DNA of 64,000 nt from Cupriavidus pauculus (GCF_022179805.1 NZ_BPUO01000021.1:1-64000); one strand, 5' to 3'; shown: positions 39,248-48,887, counted from the stretch's first letter. A program made the numbers and translations. The notes: generated by a model not told the origin, from the letters alone.

Positions 39248-41653
39248 ATGCTGATGCGCCATCGCCGGGTATTGCAGTGGATTGTTTCCGCGATGGTCAT
39301 TGCCATGGGCGCTCAGGATTGCCGCGCTGCCGACCCGATGCAAGGGGCGGCAGTGGCGGTACACCAGTATTCGATTCCGGCCGGGCCGCTGGACCAAGTG
39401 CTGATACGGTTTGCGACCGCGTCGAAGATCGACCTGGTGTTTGACGCCGATGCATTGCGGCGGCATCAAAGCACCGGATTGACGGGGCGTTATGCCGTCC
39501 TGGACGGCATTCGCAAGCTGCTCGACGGCACCGAGTACCAGGTGGTGGACATGCGCGATGGTGGCTATCTCATTCGCCACCGCTCGCTTGCCGGCGAGCG
39601 TGCGGAGGTGCCGCAGACGTTGCCGATGGTGATCGTGACGGGCCGTGCCAGCCGGTATCTAGGCTCGACCGGCACGGACACACCGTTCGGCCGGGCGAAC
39701 CTTGGCATCCTCGGGAACGTGGATGGCATGGACGCCCCGCTTAGCACCAGGCGCTTCGATGCCGAGGCCATCAAGGATAGTCAGGCATACAGCGTGGCGG
39801 ACGTCGTGGAAAACGACGCGTCGGTAAGGTCCGTCAGCAAGCCCGGCGGCATTCTCGATGCGTTCACGATTCGCGGGCTCCCCTACAGCAATGGAAATTT
39901 CGGCGAGATTGCGTTCGACGGCGTCTATGGCGTCGCCTCCAACTATCGCGTTGCGACGGGGTACGTCGAGCGTATCGAGTTGATCAAGGGGCCGACGACG
40001 CTGCTGTACGGCATGTCGCCGGTAGGCAGTCTTGGCGGCGCCATCAATATCGTGCCGAAGCGGGCGGGCGTCGATGACGTCACCGAGTTCGGCGTGGACT
40101 ACGGCTCTGTTGCGCAGGTTGGTACATCCGTGGATGTGAGCCGGCGATTCGGCGGCGACCGGGCATTCGGGGTGCGGTTCAACGGCGGATATCGGGCCGG
40201 GGACACCGGCCTGGACAATCAGCATCGCAACGCCGGATCCGGCGCCTTGTCGCTGGACTATCGCGATAGCCGTCTCCAGGCAAGCCTGGACATCATCGGC
40301 CAGCACGAGACGATATCGGCGCCATTCCGGCTGGTGCACATCGTCCCCGGCATCGCCGTGCCCGAGGCCCCGGATGGGCATCGAAACATCTCGCAATCGT
40401 GGGAATCCTCAAGGATCAATGACGGTTCGGCGCTGGCGCGTGTGGCTTACGACGTCAATGAGCGCGTGCAACTGTTTGCGCACGTTGGCGGCGGGCAAAC
40501 GCGCGTGGCGCGCGTGTTTGCCATCACGCCGACGATCATCAACGAAGCCGGGGACGTGTCGGTGTTCGATACCAACTACCGTTTCGAGGTTGCGCGAGCC
40601 AGCGCGGAAGCCGGGGCGCGCTGGGATTTCGGTACCGGGCCATTGAAGCACCGGCTGGCTTTGTCCGTGAGCGGCTATCGCGACCAGCTCAATCGCGGCC
40701 TGGTGAACTCCGATGTGACGTCCATCACCAACCTCTTCCGCCCCGTGGCGTTGCCGTCCCAGACCATTCCCGAGCCGGCGAGCGTACCGAAGGTCTCCGC
40801 GACCTATCTGTCGGGGCTGTCGGTGGTGGATACCGTGACCGCCATGGACGACGCCGTGCGGTTCACGGCAGGGCTGCGCTTTCAACGGATTCGTTCCGAT
40901 AATTTCGATCCGGACGGCACAGTTATCGCCCACTACGACAAGGGCGCTGTGTCTCCGATGCTGGGCATCGTGTTCAGACCGAGCCAGGCGATCTCCCTCT
41001 ATGCAAATCGCGTGGAAGGGCTGAGCAAAGGGGAAACCGCACCGACCAACGCCTCAAACGCGGGCGAGGTCCTGGCCCCGTATCGCTCCACCCAGTATGA
41101 AGTCGGCGTGAAGTTCGCTAGCGGGACGACGGCGGCCAGCCTCAGTGCGTTTCAGATCGGCAAGATCAGCGGCGTGATGAACGGGTCGCGCTTTTCCGCT
41201 GACGGCGAGCAGCGCAATCGCGGGATTGAGTTCGGGGTGCGTGAGGAAATCGTCCCCGGCGTTCGCGTGAACGCCAGTGCGATGTGGATTGATGCCACGA
41301 TATCCGGCAGTTCCGCGTTTTCAGGGAAGACACCGATTGGCGTGCCGTCCTGGCAAGCCAACCTCGGAGGAGAGTGGGACCCGCGCTGGGTATCTGGCCT
41401 GACGCTCTCCAGCAACCTGGTCTTCACCGGCGCGCAGTATGTAGATGCATCGAACACCCAACGCATTCCGTCCTGGACGCGTTGGGATCTCGGCGTGCGC
41501 TATCGCCTGACTGACGGCCAATATCCCGCAACGCTGCGCCTCGCCATCCGGAACGTACTGAACCGGTCGGGCTGGGTGGCGGTGGACGCCTATGGCGGGT
41601 TGGCCCAGGCCGACCCGCGCACAGTGTTGGCGTCCGTATCGATTGGCTTCTAA
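39248..41653 (+). CDS. TonB-dependent receptor/transducer with STN domain
   Basis: An 801-residue receptor starting 10 bp after its paralogue. After the signal peptide (about residues 1-27) comes a secretin/TonB N-terminal signalling domain (YSIPAGPLDQVLIRFATASKIDLVFDADALRRHQSTGLTGRYAVLDGIRKLLDGTEYQV, about 39-99). A plug with YVERIELIKGPTTLLYGMSPVGSLGGAINIVPKRA and a barrel ending TVLASVSIGF follow. The STN domain is what contacts FecR, so this is the signalling member of the pair and the likely trigger for the sigma factor at 35359. Confidence 0.94.
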   Translation: MLMRHRRVLQWIVSAMVIAMGAQDCRAADPMQGAAVAVHQYSIPAGPLDQVLIRFATASKIDLVFDADALRRHQSTGLTGRYAVLDGIRKLLDGTEYQVVDMRDGGYLIRHRSLAGERAEVPQTLPMVIVTGRASRYLGSTGTDTPFGRANLGILGNVDGMDAPLSTRRFDAEAIKDSQAYSVADVVENDASVRSVSKPGGILDAFTIRGLPYSNGNFGEIAFDGVYGVASNYRVATGYVERIELIKGPTTLLYGMSPVGSLGGAINIVPKRAGVDDVTEFGVDYGSVAQVGTSVDVSRRFGGDRAFGVRFNGGYRAGDTGLDNQHRNAGSGALSLDYRDSRLQASLDIIGQHETISAPFRLVHIVPGIAVPEAPDGHRNISQSWESSRINDGSALARVAYDVNERVQLFAHVGGGQTRVARVFAITPTIINEAGDVSVFDTNYRFEVARASAEAGARWDFGTGPLKHRLALSVSGYRDQLNRGLVNSDVTSITNLFRPVALPSQTIPEPASVPKVSATYLSGLSVVDTVTAMDDAVRFTAGLRFQRIRSDNFDPDGTVIAHYDKGAVSPMLGIVFRPSQAISLYANRVEGLSKGETAPTNASNAGEVLAPYRSTQYEVGVKFASGTTAASLSAFQIGKISGVMNGSRFSADGEQRNRGIEFGVREEIVPGVRVNASAMWIDATISGSSAFSGKTPIGVPSWQANLGGEWDPRWVSGLTLSSNLVFTGAQYVDASNTQRIPSWTRWDLGVRYRLTDGQYPATLRLAIRNVLNRSGWVAVDAYGGLAQADPRTVLASVSIGF

Positions 41654-41665
41654 GCGAGCAGCGGG

Positions 41666-44053
41666 TTACATGTCGAACTGCGCCGACAGCCAGACCGTAC
41701 GCGGCCGGCCAGGCCAAGCACCATTGATGCTCGGATCACCCGCTGCCCAGTAGCGTTTGTCCGTCAGGTTCTGGACCGTCAGCGCGAACGTCGTGCGGTA
41801 GCTGGCGATCTTCGTCGTGTAACGGACGCCTGCGTCAAAGCGGGTATAGCCCGACATCCAGCTCGTGTTCTGGGCATTCAGTGCGCGACGACCCACGTAG
41901 TACACGCCGCCATTGACGCTCAGGCCCGGGAGGGCGGCGATTCGGTAGTCCAGGTACGTACTCGCCTGGAAGTTCGGCACGTCGGCGATGCGCTTGCCTG
42001 CCACGGACGGATCGCCGGGGTTGTCGGCTTCGGTATGAAGGAAGGCGAGTCCGCTCACGATCGACAGTCCGCTGCCAATTCGTCCGTTTGCCGTCAGCTC
42101 CAGCCCCTGGTGACGCTGCGTGCCGCCCTGCACCGTGAAGTGATCCGAATTGACGTACTGCAGCGTCTTCTCCAGACGGAAGATTGCACCGGTCAGCAGC
42201 AGATTGTCGTTCACGCGTGACTTGACACCAAACTCATACTGCTTGGTCTTGAGCGGCGCAAGGTTTTCGCCCGCGTTATTGGTGTCGTAGCCGGCCGGTC
42301 CCAGCTGCTCGAAGCCTTCCGCATAGCTGACATAGGTCGACAGGCTGGGCAGCGGCTTGAAGGTCAGTGCAAAGGATGGCGCGTTGACGCTGGCTTCCTG
42401 CGTCGTGTTCTTGCCCGATGCCGGGTAACTGTCGTTCTTGTAGCGGATACGGCGCAGGCCGAGCAGCACGTCCCACTTCGGCGTCAGCGAGATCACATCA
42501 CTCACGAACACGCTCGGCTGGAAGTTCTTCGAGGTGTTGTGTTTCGGGAACGTGAGATTGGACGGCGCCGGCGAGTAGACGGGTTGGTAGATATTGCCGA
42601 CCGTCGTGTCCAGCACCGTGAAGCCCGATTCGACCGCCTCGAAGTGACGCGTCGAGACGCCTGCCACAAGCTGGTGTCCAATCGGTCCGGTCTTGAATTG
42701 GCCGGTGACGTACGTGTCGGTGGACAGCACCCGGAAGTTCTGGTCCGGGTTCAGGTAGATGTCGCCAGAAAGGATGTCGCCGTTCCGCGCCACGTTGTAG
42801 ATGTCCGGAAACGCCGCCACCCGGGCGTTGTAGGACTGGGCCACGCGGCTGGTGACCTTCCAGTTGTCATTGAAGCGGTAGTTGAAATCCGCGCCAATGT
42901 TGTAGGTCTTGGTCTCGTACTGCAGCCAGGGCTGGCCAAGCAGAATCCGGGGATTGACCGGCGAAGGCAGTGTGCCGTCGGGATAGGGCCCGATGGCAGG
43001 TTGCGCGGCGATCTTCCGGTTCTGATAGTCGAAATTCAACTGCAGCAACGCCTGGGGCGTGATGGCCCAGTCGAATGCACCCGCGATGAAGGTGCGCGAC
43101 GTATCGCCGTTGTGCCCGAAGTTGCCCAGCTTTTCGCCTGCGACATTGAACCGGTAGCCGAAGCGGCCATCCCCCAGCGGGCCGCCGATGTCCGCGCTGG
43201 CGTAGTAGCCGTCGTGGTCGCGAATGCCGGTCTTGACGCTGGCAAAGCGGTCGCGGGTCGGACGCTTGATAACGTAGTTGATGGTGCCGCCGGGCGAGTT
43301 GATGCCGTAGAGGAAGCCGGACGGGCCTTTCAGAACGTCGATCTGCTCGATGTTTTCAAGCGGAATTTCGTAGTACGGGGCGACCGACATGCCGTCCCGC
43401 CGGATCGTGTTGGTCCAGTCCACGAAGAAGCCGCGAATCCGCACGGTTTCGTAGGCGCCTGCCTGGGTCGCGTCCTGGATCGACGGGTCGTTCTTGAGCA
43501 CGTCCATCAACGTTCTTGCGTCCTGGCTGTTCATCAGTTCGGCGTTGTAGGACTGCACGGAGAAGGGCACCTCTTCCGGTTGCCGCTCGCCGAGCGCGCC
43601 CATGTTGATGCCGGGGCTGGCGAACAATGCCGGGCGGCTGCCCTGTACTTCGACGGTCGGGAGTATCGCTTCCGAACTCTTGGGGGCGGAGGCGGGCGGG
43701 GTGGTGGTCGCCTCCGGGGCGCCGATGGCGTACGACTGGCCGCCTACGTTGCGTGCAGCCATGCCGCTACCCACCAGCAGCTTGTCCAGTGCATCGGGTA
43801 CGGAGAGCTTGCCGTTCACGGCAGGCGCCTGGCGCTGCTGAGCCACGTCCGTCGCGTAGACGATATGTGCCCCCGATTGACGCTGCAGTGCGCGGAGGGC
43901 CTGATCCAGCGGCTGCGCCGGAATGTTGATGTCGTAGGCCTGGCTTTGCGCGATGGCATGGGTGGCGACGACTGCCATTGACGCGGCGGCCACCAGTCTC
44001 AGTGCGCACGAGCCAAGCCCGGCTCCCCGGGCGCTGAAAATACCTGAAATCAC
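41666..44053 (-). CDS. TonB-dependent siderophore receptor/transducer with STN domain
   Basis: A 795-residue receptor. GTG 44053 is chosen because AGGGGAAATC precedes it at correct spacing and the signal peptide follows (LRLVAAASMAVVATHAIAQS). The STN domain (YDINIPAQPLDQALRALQRQSGAHIVYATDVAQQRQAPAVNGKLSVPDALDKLLVGSG) is followed by the plug (RTLMDVLKNDPSIQD, IEQIDVLKGPSGFLYGINSPGGTINYVIKRPT) and a barrel ending VWLSAQFDM. It is the third gene of a FecI-FecR-receptor cassette read on the minus strand, hence an autoregulated signalling receptor. It converges with the receptor ending at 41653, leaving 12 bp. Confidence 0.94.
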   Translation of the reverse strand: MISGIFSARGAGLGSCALRLVAAASMAVVATHAIAQSQAYDINIPAQPLDQALRALQRQSGAHIVYATDVAQQRQAPAVNGKLSVPDALDKLLVGSGMAARNVGGQSYAIGAPEATTTPPASAPKSSEAILPTVEVQGSRPALFASPGINMGALGERQPEEVPFSVQSYNAELMNSQDARTLMDVLKNDPSIQDATQAGAYETVRIRGFFVDWTNTIRRDGMSVAPYYEIPLENIEQIDVLKGPSGFLYGINSPGGTINYVIKRPTRDRFASVKTGIRDHDGYYASADIGGPLGDGRFGYRFNVAGEKLGNFGHNGDTSRTFIAGAFDWAITPQALLQLNFDYQNRKIAAQPAIGPYPDGTLPSPVNPRILLGQPWLQYETKTYNIGADFNYRFNDNWKVTSRVAQSYNARVAAFPDIYNVARNGDILSGDIYLNPDQNFRVLSTDTYVTGQFKTGPIGHQLVAGVSTRHFEAVESGFTVLDTTVGNIYQPVYSPAPSNLTFPKHNTSKNFQPSVFVSDVISLTPKWDVLLGLRRIRYKNDSYPASGKNTTQEASVNAPSFALTFKPLPSLSTYVSYAEGFEQLGPAGYDTNNAGENLAPLKTKQYEFGVKSRVNDNLLLTGAIFRLEKTLQYVNSDHFTVQGGTQRHQGLELTANGRIGSGLSIVSGLAFLHTEADNPGDPSVAGKRIADVPNFQASTYLDYRIAALPGLSVNGGVYYVGRRALNAQNTSWMSGYTRFDAGVRYTTKIASYRTTFALTVQNLTDKRYWAAGDPSINGAWPGRPRTVWLSAQFDM

Positions 44054-44157
44054 GATTTCCCCTGTAATGCTGGTTCTTGGAAGCACCCGAATCGGGTAGC
44101 TCAGGGGTTGGCGTCTGTCGCCACGGCGATGTTGATGTCGGTTACGAAATAATTCTG

Positions 44158-45024
44158 CTATCGCTTCGAGATGGTGATCGTGCCATCGGCGAGTCGCGTC
44201 ACCGCGACGGGAAGGATGACCGGCAGCGTGTCGATGAAGGGCTCAAGTCGGCTGATGTCGAAGTCGCCGGACAGCCGCAGGGCGCCGATGTCGTCGTCGC
44301 GCATCCGTATCGGTGCCGTCCTGTAGCGCTGAAGCTCGGCCACCAACTGCCGCAATGGCGTACCGTCCAACACCAGGCGGCCGTTGGCCCATGCCGCACT
44401 GTCGGCGTGTGCGGCGCGCTCGGCCATGGCGCCATCGGCGGTGACGGCGACGGCCCGGCCTGCCAGCAGCGGCTGCGCTTGCGGAACGCTGGTGGTGGAT
44501 ACGGCCACCTCGTCCTCCAGCACCGAAACGTCGACGGCGCGAGCCGGGTCATCCGGGTGGCGGCGAACATTGAACACCGTGCCGATATCGAGGACGGTCG
44601 TATTGCCGGCTTGCACGATGAACTTGCGCCATCCGTGCGAGACCGTGAAACGGGCCTCTCCCTGCTCCAGGCGGATGCGCTGGCTGCGCAAGTGGTTTTC
44701 CACGACAGCCACAGAATTGGTATTGAGCTGGATGGTCGAGCCGTCGCGGAGCGTCCAGGTCGTTCGTTCGCCGATGCGCGTGGCAATCTGGGTCGACTGC
44801 CATGCCGGGTCCAGTGTCCACAACGCGGCAGTCACCGCGCAGATGGCGGCGACCGTGGTCCCAGCGGCACGCCTGCGCCGACGCTGGCCATCGGCGCGCG
44901 CCTGCTTGAGCAATGCATCCTTGCTCGGGTAATGCCCGATGAGCGCTTCCTTGAACGACGCCAGGGGATCGCTGGATTTGGTGGGGTGCCGGGGCGACCC
45001 GGGCGGATCAACGCGGTTCTTCAT
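44158..45024 (-). CDS. FecR-type anti-sigma factor
   Basis: A 288-residue single-pass regulator. The short cytoplasmic part contains DPLASFKEALIGHYPSKDALLKQARADGQRRRRRA. A membrane helix follows (AGTTVAAICAVTAALWTLD), then the FecR domain (ATRIGERTTWTLRDGSTIQLNTNSVAVVENHLRSQRIRLEQGEARFTVSHG) and the C-terminal TPLRQLVAELQRYRTAPIRM. The N-terminal sigma-binding domain is shorter than in the other two FecR proteins here. The ATG at 45024 lies inside the end of the sigma-factor gene; GTG 45030 is an alternative. Partner of the receptor at 41666. Confidence 0.9.
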   Translation of the reverse strand: MKNRVDPPGSPRHPTKSSDPLASFKEALIGHYPSKDALLKQARADGQRRRRRAAGTTVAAICAVTAALWTLDPAWQSTQIATRIGERTTWTLRDGSTIQLNTNSVAVVENHLRSQRIRLEQGEARFTVSHGWRKFIVQAGNTTVLDIGTVFNVRRHPDDPARAVDVSVLEDEVAVSTTSVPQAQPLLAGRAVAVTADGAMAERAAHADSAAWANGRLVLDGTPLRQLVAELQRYRTAPIRMRDDDIGALRLSGDFDISRLEPFIDTLPVILPVAVTRLADGTITISKR

Positions 45025-45580
45025 CGGCACAATCCGTTGGCGCGGTGGCGGATGCCTGCTGCGGTGTCACGCCGAAATCCAGCAAGGGGCGCAAGGTAGC
45101 CATCGCGCGCATGACGTGGCGGGCGACCATGTTCCTTGAAATACCCAGCGCATCGGCAATGTCGGCCTGGGGCATGTCATGAAGTCTGTGAAGCAGAAAG
45201 ACCTGCTGGCACCGGGGCGGCAAGGCGTCGATGGCCCGGCGAATGAGATCGAACTGCTGGCGCCAGAGGATCTGTTCCTGCGGGCTGATCGTGTGGATGA
45301 CGTCGGCATGGTGCGTGCCGGCTTCCGCGACGATGCTGGCGTGGCCGGCCTCCGCACGCACGCGGTCGATGGCGCGATAGAGCGACGCGCGACGGAGTAG
45401 CGCCAACGGTTGACGTGCCGTTGTCCGGCTGGGGCGCTCCAGCAGTTGCAGGCAAAGGTCATGCACGACGTCCCGCGCGAACGCGCGACCCGAGAAGCGG
45501 CGGCGCACGTGATCGACCAGGTCCTCGTAGTGTCGGACCAGCGTCATCAGCAAGGTCTGGTTCTCGGGAAGTGGCGTCAC
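45008..45580 (-). CDS. FecI-type ECF sigma factor
   Basis: A roughly 190-residue ECF sigma factor with region 2 (LVRHYEDLVDHVRRRFSGRAFARDVVHDLCLQLLERP) and region 4 (LPPRCQQVFLLHRLHDMPQADIADALGISRNMVARHVMRAMATL). It is of a different subtype from the two sigma factors near 35 kb. The start is uncertain: GTG 45580, ATG 45547 or GTG 45673. I chose 45580 because it places region 2 about 15 residues from the N-terminus as in relatives. It heads the fecI-fecR-receptor cassette and lies 99 bp downstream of the DUF4198 gene. Confidence 0.88.
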   Translation of the reverse strand: MTPLPENQTLLMTLVRHYEDLVDHVRRRFSGRAFARDVVHDLCLQLLERPSRTTARQPLALLRRASLYRAIDRVRAEAGHASIVAEAGTHHADVIHTISPQEQILWRQQFDLIRRAIDALPPRCQQVFLLHRLHDMPQADIADALGISRNMVARHVMRAMATLRPLLDFGVTPQQASATAPTDCADEEPR

Positions 45581-45679
45581 GGGTGCGGAGCAGGCTGGCT
45601 TGGGTACGTCGCCATCAACATCTGCAGGCCCGACGCGGCGGGTTGACCAGAAAGGCCGGAGCCGCGTCGGCACTACTCA

Positions 45680-46408
45680 TCAATGAGGCTGCGACGATCC
45701 CCATTGGGTCGGCACCTGGGTGGCCGGACCTTGCGCGACGTTGACGGTGGCGGTCATGCGATGACGCAGGGCCGTATAGGCCACCCCGTTGAACTGTCCC
45801 GGGGTCTTCTCCAGATGCACCACGTGCAGGATGTACTGGCCGTGCCACGGGAATTCGAAGTGCACCAGGCCGTCCTTGCCGGTCGTGGCCTCACGGGTCC
45901 AGGCATTGGGCGCGATGATGCGTACGTCCGTGCTGGCAAGCGGCGCGCCCTGGAACACCACGCGGTATTCGCCGCGCTTGCCGGTGGGCAGGATGTCGAG
46001 CGTCATGGCTTGTGCATCGGGCTGAACCGTCGCACCGATAAAGCGCGCATAGAACATGGGCTTGACGATGCCGATACCGGCGCGGGTCCAGTCCTTGACC
46101 TCGTAGGCAGCTTCGGTCGCCACGACGGCCGTGCCACGTGCCGGTGCCGCGAACGCGAATCCGCCAGCTTCGCGCTTGGCCTGGATGTCGCTTGCCTGGC
46201 CGGCGCTGTTCACGCTACGGATGACGGGCGCCGGCATCTCGTCGAGGCGGCCAGGCGAGCGCTCACGCAGCATCTCCTCGTACTCGCCAAAGTAGAGATG
46301 TCCGCCGGCCTTGTCCTGTTCCAGCCAGAGGTAGTGGGCTTGCGCCGCGGCTGGGGCCAGGACAGCCAGCACCAGGGCAAGGCGCGACAGAAAGGTGTGA
46401 CGTTTCAT
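45680..46408 (-). CDS. DUF4198-domain periplasmic protein
   Basis: A 242-residue exported protein (signal peptide MKRHTFLSRLALVLAVLAPAAAQA). The mature protein begins HYLWLEQDKAGGHLYFGEYEE, with the N-terminal histidine and beta-rich pattern typical of DUF4198. This family resembles the periplasmic parts of cobalt/nickel uptake systems and often sits next to TonB receptors. It starts 7 bp after the receptor gene at 46416-48578, so it is co-transcribed. A role in metal or metal-chelate handling is inferred from context; the exact function is unknown. Confidence 0.87.
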   Translation of the reverse strand: MKRHTFLSRLALVLAVLAPAAAQAHYLWLEQDKAGGHLYFGEYEEMLRERSPGRLDEMPAPVIRSVNSAGQASDIQAKREAGGFAFAAPARGTAVVATEAAYEVKDWTRAGIGIVKPMFYARFIGATVQPDAQAMTLDILPTGKRGEYRVVFQGAPLASTDVRIIAPNAWTREATTGKDGLVHFEFPWHGQYILHVVHLEKTPGQFNGVAYTALRHRMTATVNVAQGPATQVPTQWGSSQPH

Positions 46409-46415
46409 GGTGTCC

Positions 46416-48578
46416 TCACTGGAAGCGATAACGGGCCGTCAGCATCGCGCTGCGCTTGTCGCCGGGCAGGGCGCCCGAGAACGTCGGCGAGACGTAGTAG
46501 GTCTTGTCGGTCAGGTTGCGCAGGTTCAGCGTCACGTCGAACTTCTTCTGGCGATAGTAGATCGCGGCATCGAGCACCACATACGACGGCACCTGGTACA
46601 GGTTCAGCGTATCGGCGTAGCTGTCGCCCTTGTAGGTCAGGCCCAGGCCCACGCCCCAGCCATGCAGCGCCTGCTGCTGGAAGTCGTAGGTGGTCCAGAT
46701 GCGGCCGCCGGTGCGGGCCACGCCGGCCGGACGCGTGCCGGCGATGCTGCGGTTGTTCACGCCCATGATGGCGTTGGACGCCAGCGCGTTCGATTCGACT
46801 TCCACGTTCTGCAGCACGAAGTTGGCCAGGATGGTCCAGCCCGGCATCGGCAGGGCAGACAGCTCCAGTTCCACGCCACGGCTCTTGTCGCGGCCATCGG
46901 GCGTCGGGCTCAGTGCGCCCGGCAGCGTGATGTAGTAGTTCTTGCGCGTGGTTTCGAACAGCGACACATTCGTGTTCAGCTTGCCTTCCAGGAATTCGGC
47001 CTTGACGCCGATTTCCTTCTGCAGGGCCTTTTCGGGTTCGGTCGACAGCGCCGCCGGTTCCGTCGAAACGTTGATGAACTTGCTGGTCGAAACGCCCGCG
47101 TAGAACGACAGCGCGCGCGTGGGCTGCCAGACACCGCCGAGCGAGCCGGAGGTCAGGTTCTGGGTATCGCCGATCGAACGGAAGGCCGTGCCCTGCGTGC
47201 CGACGTCGCTGAACTTGACGTTATCGTTACGCACCGCGCCGCGCAGCTTGAAGTGCTCGCCAAAGGCCAGCTGGTCCTGCAGGTAGACGCCAAAGTCTTC
47301 CTGCTTGAGCACGCGGTTGAACCCCTGGGCGGGCACGGCCGGAATGCCGGCCAGCGTCGTTTCGGGGACGATCGGGGCGTTGATGTCGAGGATGTTGGGC
47401 AGGTTGTAGCCCGTGCGCACCGTGTTGATGTGGGTGTCCGAGTACTCCAGGCCGAACAGCACGGTGTGGTCGACCGGGCCGGTGCGGGTTTTCCAGACCA
47501 GCTCGTTCTGGGCCAGGATGAAGTGGCCGTCGTCGAGCTGGGTCCGTGCGTTGCGGCCCGTCATCTGGTTCTGCGCATTGCCGCCGTTGCCGCCGGCATT
47601 GCGGGTCATGTTGAGCGAGCGTTCGTCGTAGATGAACGCCGTCCGCATGGTCAGCGACGGGTCGAGGCGCCAGTCGTGGCTGACGGTGACGCGGTCGATG
47701 AGCTGGCGGGTGTCGTTGAACGGGCTGTAGTAGCGCGCGTCGCGCGGCGCGCCGGCGATCTTGCCCTGGTTGTTGAAGATGATGCCGTAGTTGTCCGGGA
47801 CGATGTTGATGTCGCGGTGGTCGTAGTCGATCGACAGCGTCTTGTTGGTGTCGTAGGCCCAGCTGAACGACGGGGAGACTTCGCGGATGTCGCGGCCCAG
47901 GCCACGGTAGCCGTCGCTCTTCTCGTAGTCGGCGATCAGGCGGGTGCTGACCTGCGAGCTGACCGGTCCGCCCACGTCCACGTAGGTGCCCCAGGTGCCG
48001 AAGCTGCCGCCAAAGGCGCCAACCTCGGCGCTGAACTTCGACAGCGGCGGCTTGGTGACGATGTTCACCGTGCCGCCCGGCTGGCCGGACCCATAGAGCG
48101 CGGAGCCCGGGCCCTTGAGCACTTCGATGCGGTCCACGTCATACATCGTGCGGTAGTAGCCGTTCTGGCTCGGGCCATCGAGGTAGCCGTCGCGCAGGAA
48201 GCGCATGGCCAGGCCGCGGATCGTGTAGTTGTTGGCAAAGCCATAGCCACCGGCAAGCTGGGGCTGCACACCGGCCGAGTTCTGCAGGGCGTAATTCAGG
48301 TCGATCGCGCCCTGGTCCCGCAACACATCTTCCGGAATCACGGTGATGGCGGCTGGGATGTCGCGCAGCGGCGTATCGGTCTTGGTGCCGGTGGTGGTGC
48401 GCTCGTTCGGGTTGCCGGGCAGCGTCTTGCCGCCGGTGACGGTCACGGCCGGCAGCGTCTGCTCGGAAGGATTCGACTGGGCCAGTGCGGCGACGGGCAA
48501 GCCCGCGATCAGGGCAGACGCCAGGGTGGCGATGACAGTAGGGCGTGACGCGTGACCGCGATGGGCAGGACGGGACAT
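46416..48578 (-). CDS. TonB-dependent siderophore receptor
   Basis: A 720-residue receptor of the FhuA/FoxA/FpvA-like siderophore group without an STN domain. After the signal peptide (about residues 1-34, ending AALAQ) come QTLPAVTVTGGKTLPG, the plug motifs RDIPAAITVIPEDVLRDQGAIDLNYALQNSAGV and VDRIEVLKGPGSALYGSGQPGGTVNIVTKPPLSKF, and a barrel ending AMLTARYRFQ. A Fur-box-like site lies about 105 bp upstream. The DUF4198 gene follows directly. Ferric hydroxamate-type ligands are common for this group, but the specificity is not readable. Confidence 0.93.
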   Translation of the reverse strand: MSRPAHRGHASRPTVIATLASALIAGLPVAALAQSNPSEQTLPAVTVTGGKTLPGNPNERTTTGTKTDTPLRDIPAAITVIPEDVLRDQGAIDLNYALQNSAGVQPQLAGGYGFANNYTIRGLAMRFLRDGYLDGPSQNGYYRTMYDVDRIEVLKGPGSALYGSGQPGGTVNIVTKPPLSKFSAEVGAFGGSFGTWGTYVDVGGPVSSQVSTRLIADYEKSDGYRGLGRDIREVSPSFSWAYDTNKTLSIDYDHRDINIVPDNYGIIFNNQGKIAGAPRDARYYSPFNDTRQLIDRVTVSHDWRLDPSLTMRTAFIYDERSLNMTRNAGGNGGNAQNQMTGRNARTQLDDGHFILAQNELVWKTRTGPVDHTVLFGLEYSDTHINTVRTGYNLPNILDINAPIVPETTLAGIPAVPAQGFNRVLKQEDFGVYLQDQLAFGEHFKLRGAVRNDNVKFSDVGTQGTAFRSIGDTQNLTSGSLGGVWQPTRALSFYAGVSTSKFINVSTEPAALSTEPEKALQKEIGVKAEFLEGKLNTNVSLFETTRKNYYITLPGALSPTPDGRDKSRGVELELSALPMPGWTILANFVLQNVEVESNALASNAIMGVNNRSIAGTRPAGVARTGGRIWTTYDFQQQALHGWGVGLGLTYKGDSYADTLNLYQVPSYVVLDAAIYYRQKKFDVTLNLRNLTDKTYYVSPTFSGALPGDKRSAMLTARYRFQ

Positions 48579-48682
48579 TGAAGTAGGACGGTTGAGGTCG
48601 GAAATTCGGGTGCAACGGCGCGCGACGCGCCGGCATGCTGGCTGGTGGCCCGCTTCAATCAGCGCGGGGCAGTCAGAAGAAA

Positions 48683-48701
48683 CCTAATGGGAATCATTCG
48701 C
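48683..48701 (-). promoter_or_regulatory. Fur-box-like site upstream of the 46416-48578 receptor
   Basis: CCTAATGGGAATCATTCGC matches the Fur consensus at about 13 of 19 positions, including the core AAT-GAATCATT. It lies about 105 bp before the receptor ATG in the divergent 375-bp spacer 48579-48953, which otherwise holds only the second Fur-like site and an inverted repeat GGACA-TG-TGTCC (48791-48802). Confidence 0.65.
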
Positions 48702-48868
48702 AGCAACAATCCGACAAGTGCACTTCCTGACCTTTGTCCCGTGGAAACCGACCATTTGCCGGGCGGATTCTGATGAACTTTTGCAACACGGGACATGTGT
48801 CCTGTATGACATAAGTGAAATAAAAGGCGCTTTTATTGTTGGCTGATCTCACAGAACCTCTTTCGTCT

Positions 48869-48887
48869 TAAGTGAGAATCAGTTACA
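48869..48887 (+). promoter_or_regulatory. Fur-box-like site upstream of the LuxR-type regulator
   Basis: The 19 bases taagtgagaatcagttaca are identical to 35186-35204 upstream of a fecI gene 13.7 kb away. Both sites resemble a Fur box and stand upstream of regulatory genes, so they probably share one iron-dependent regulator. Confidence 0.65.
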
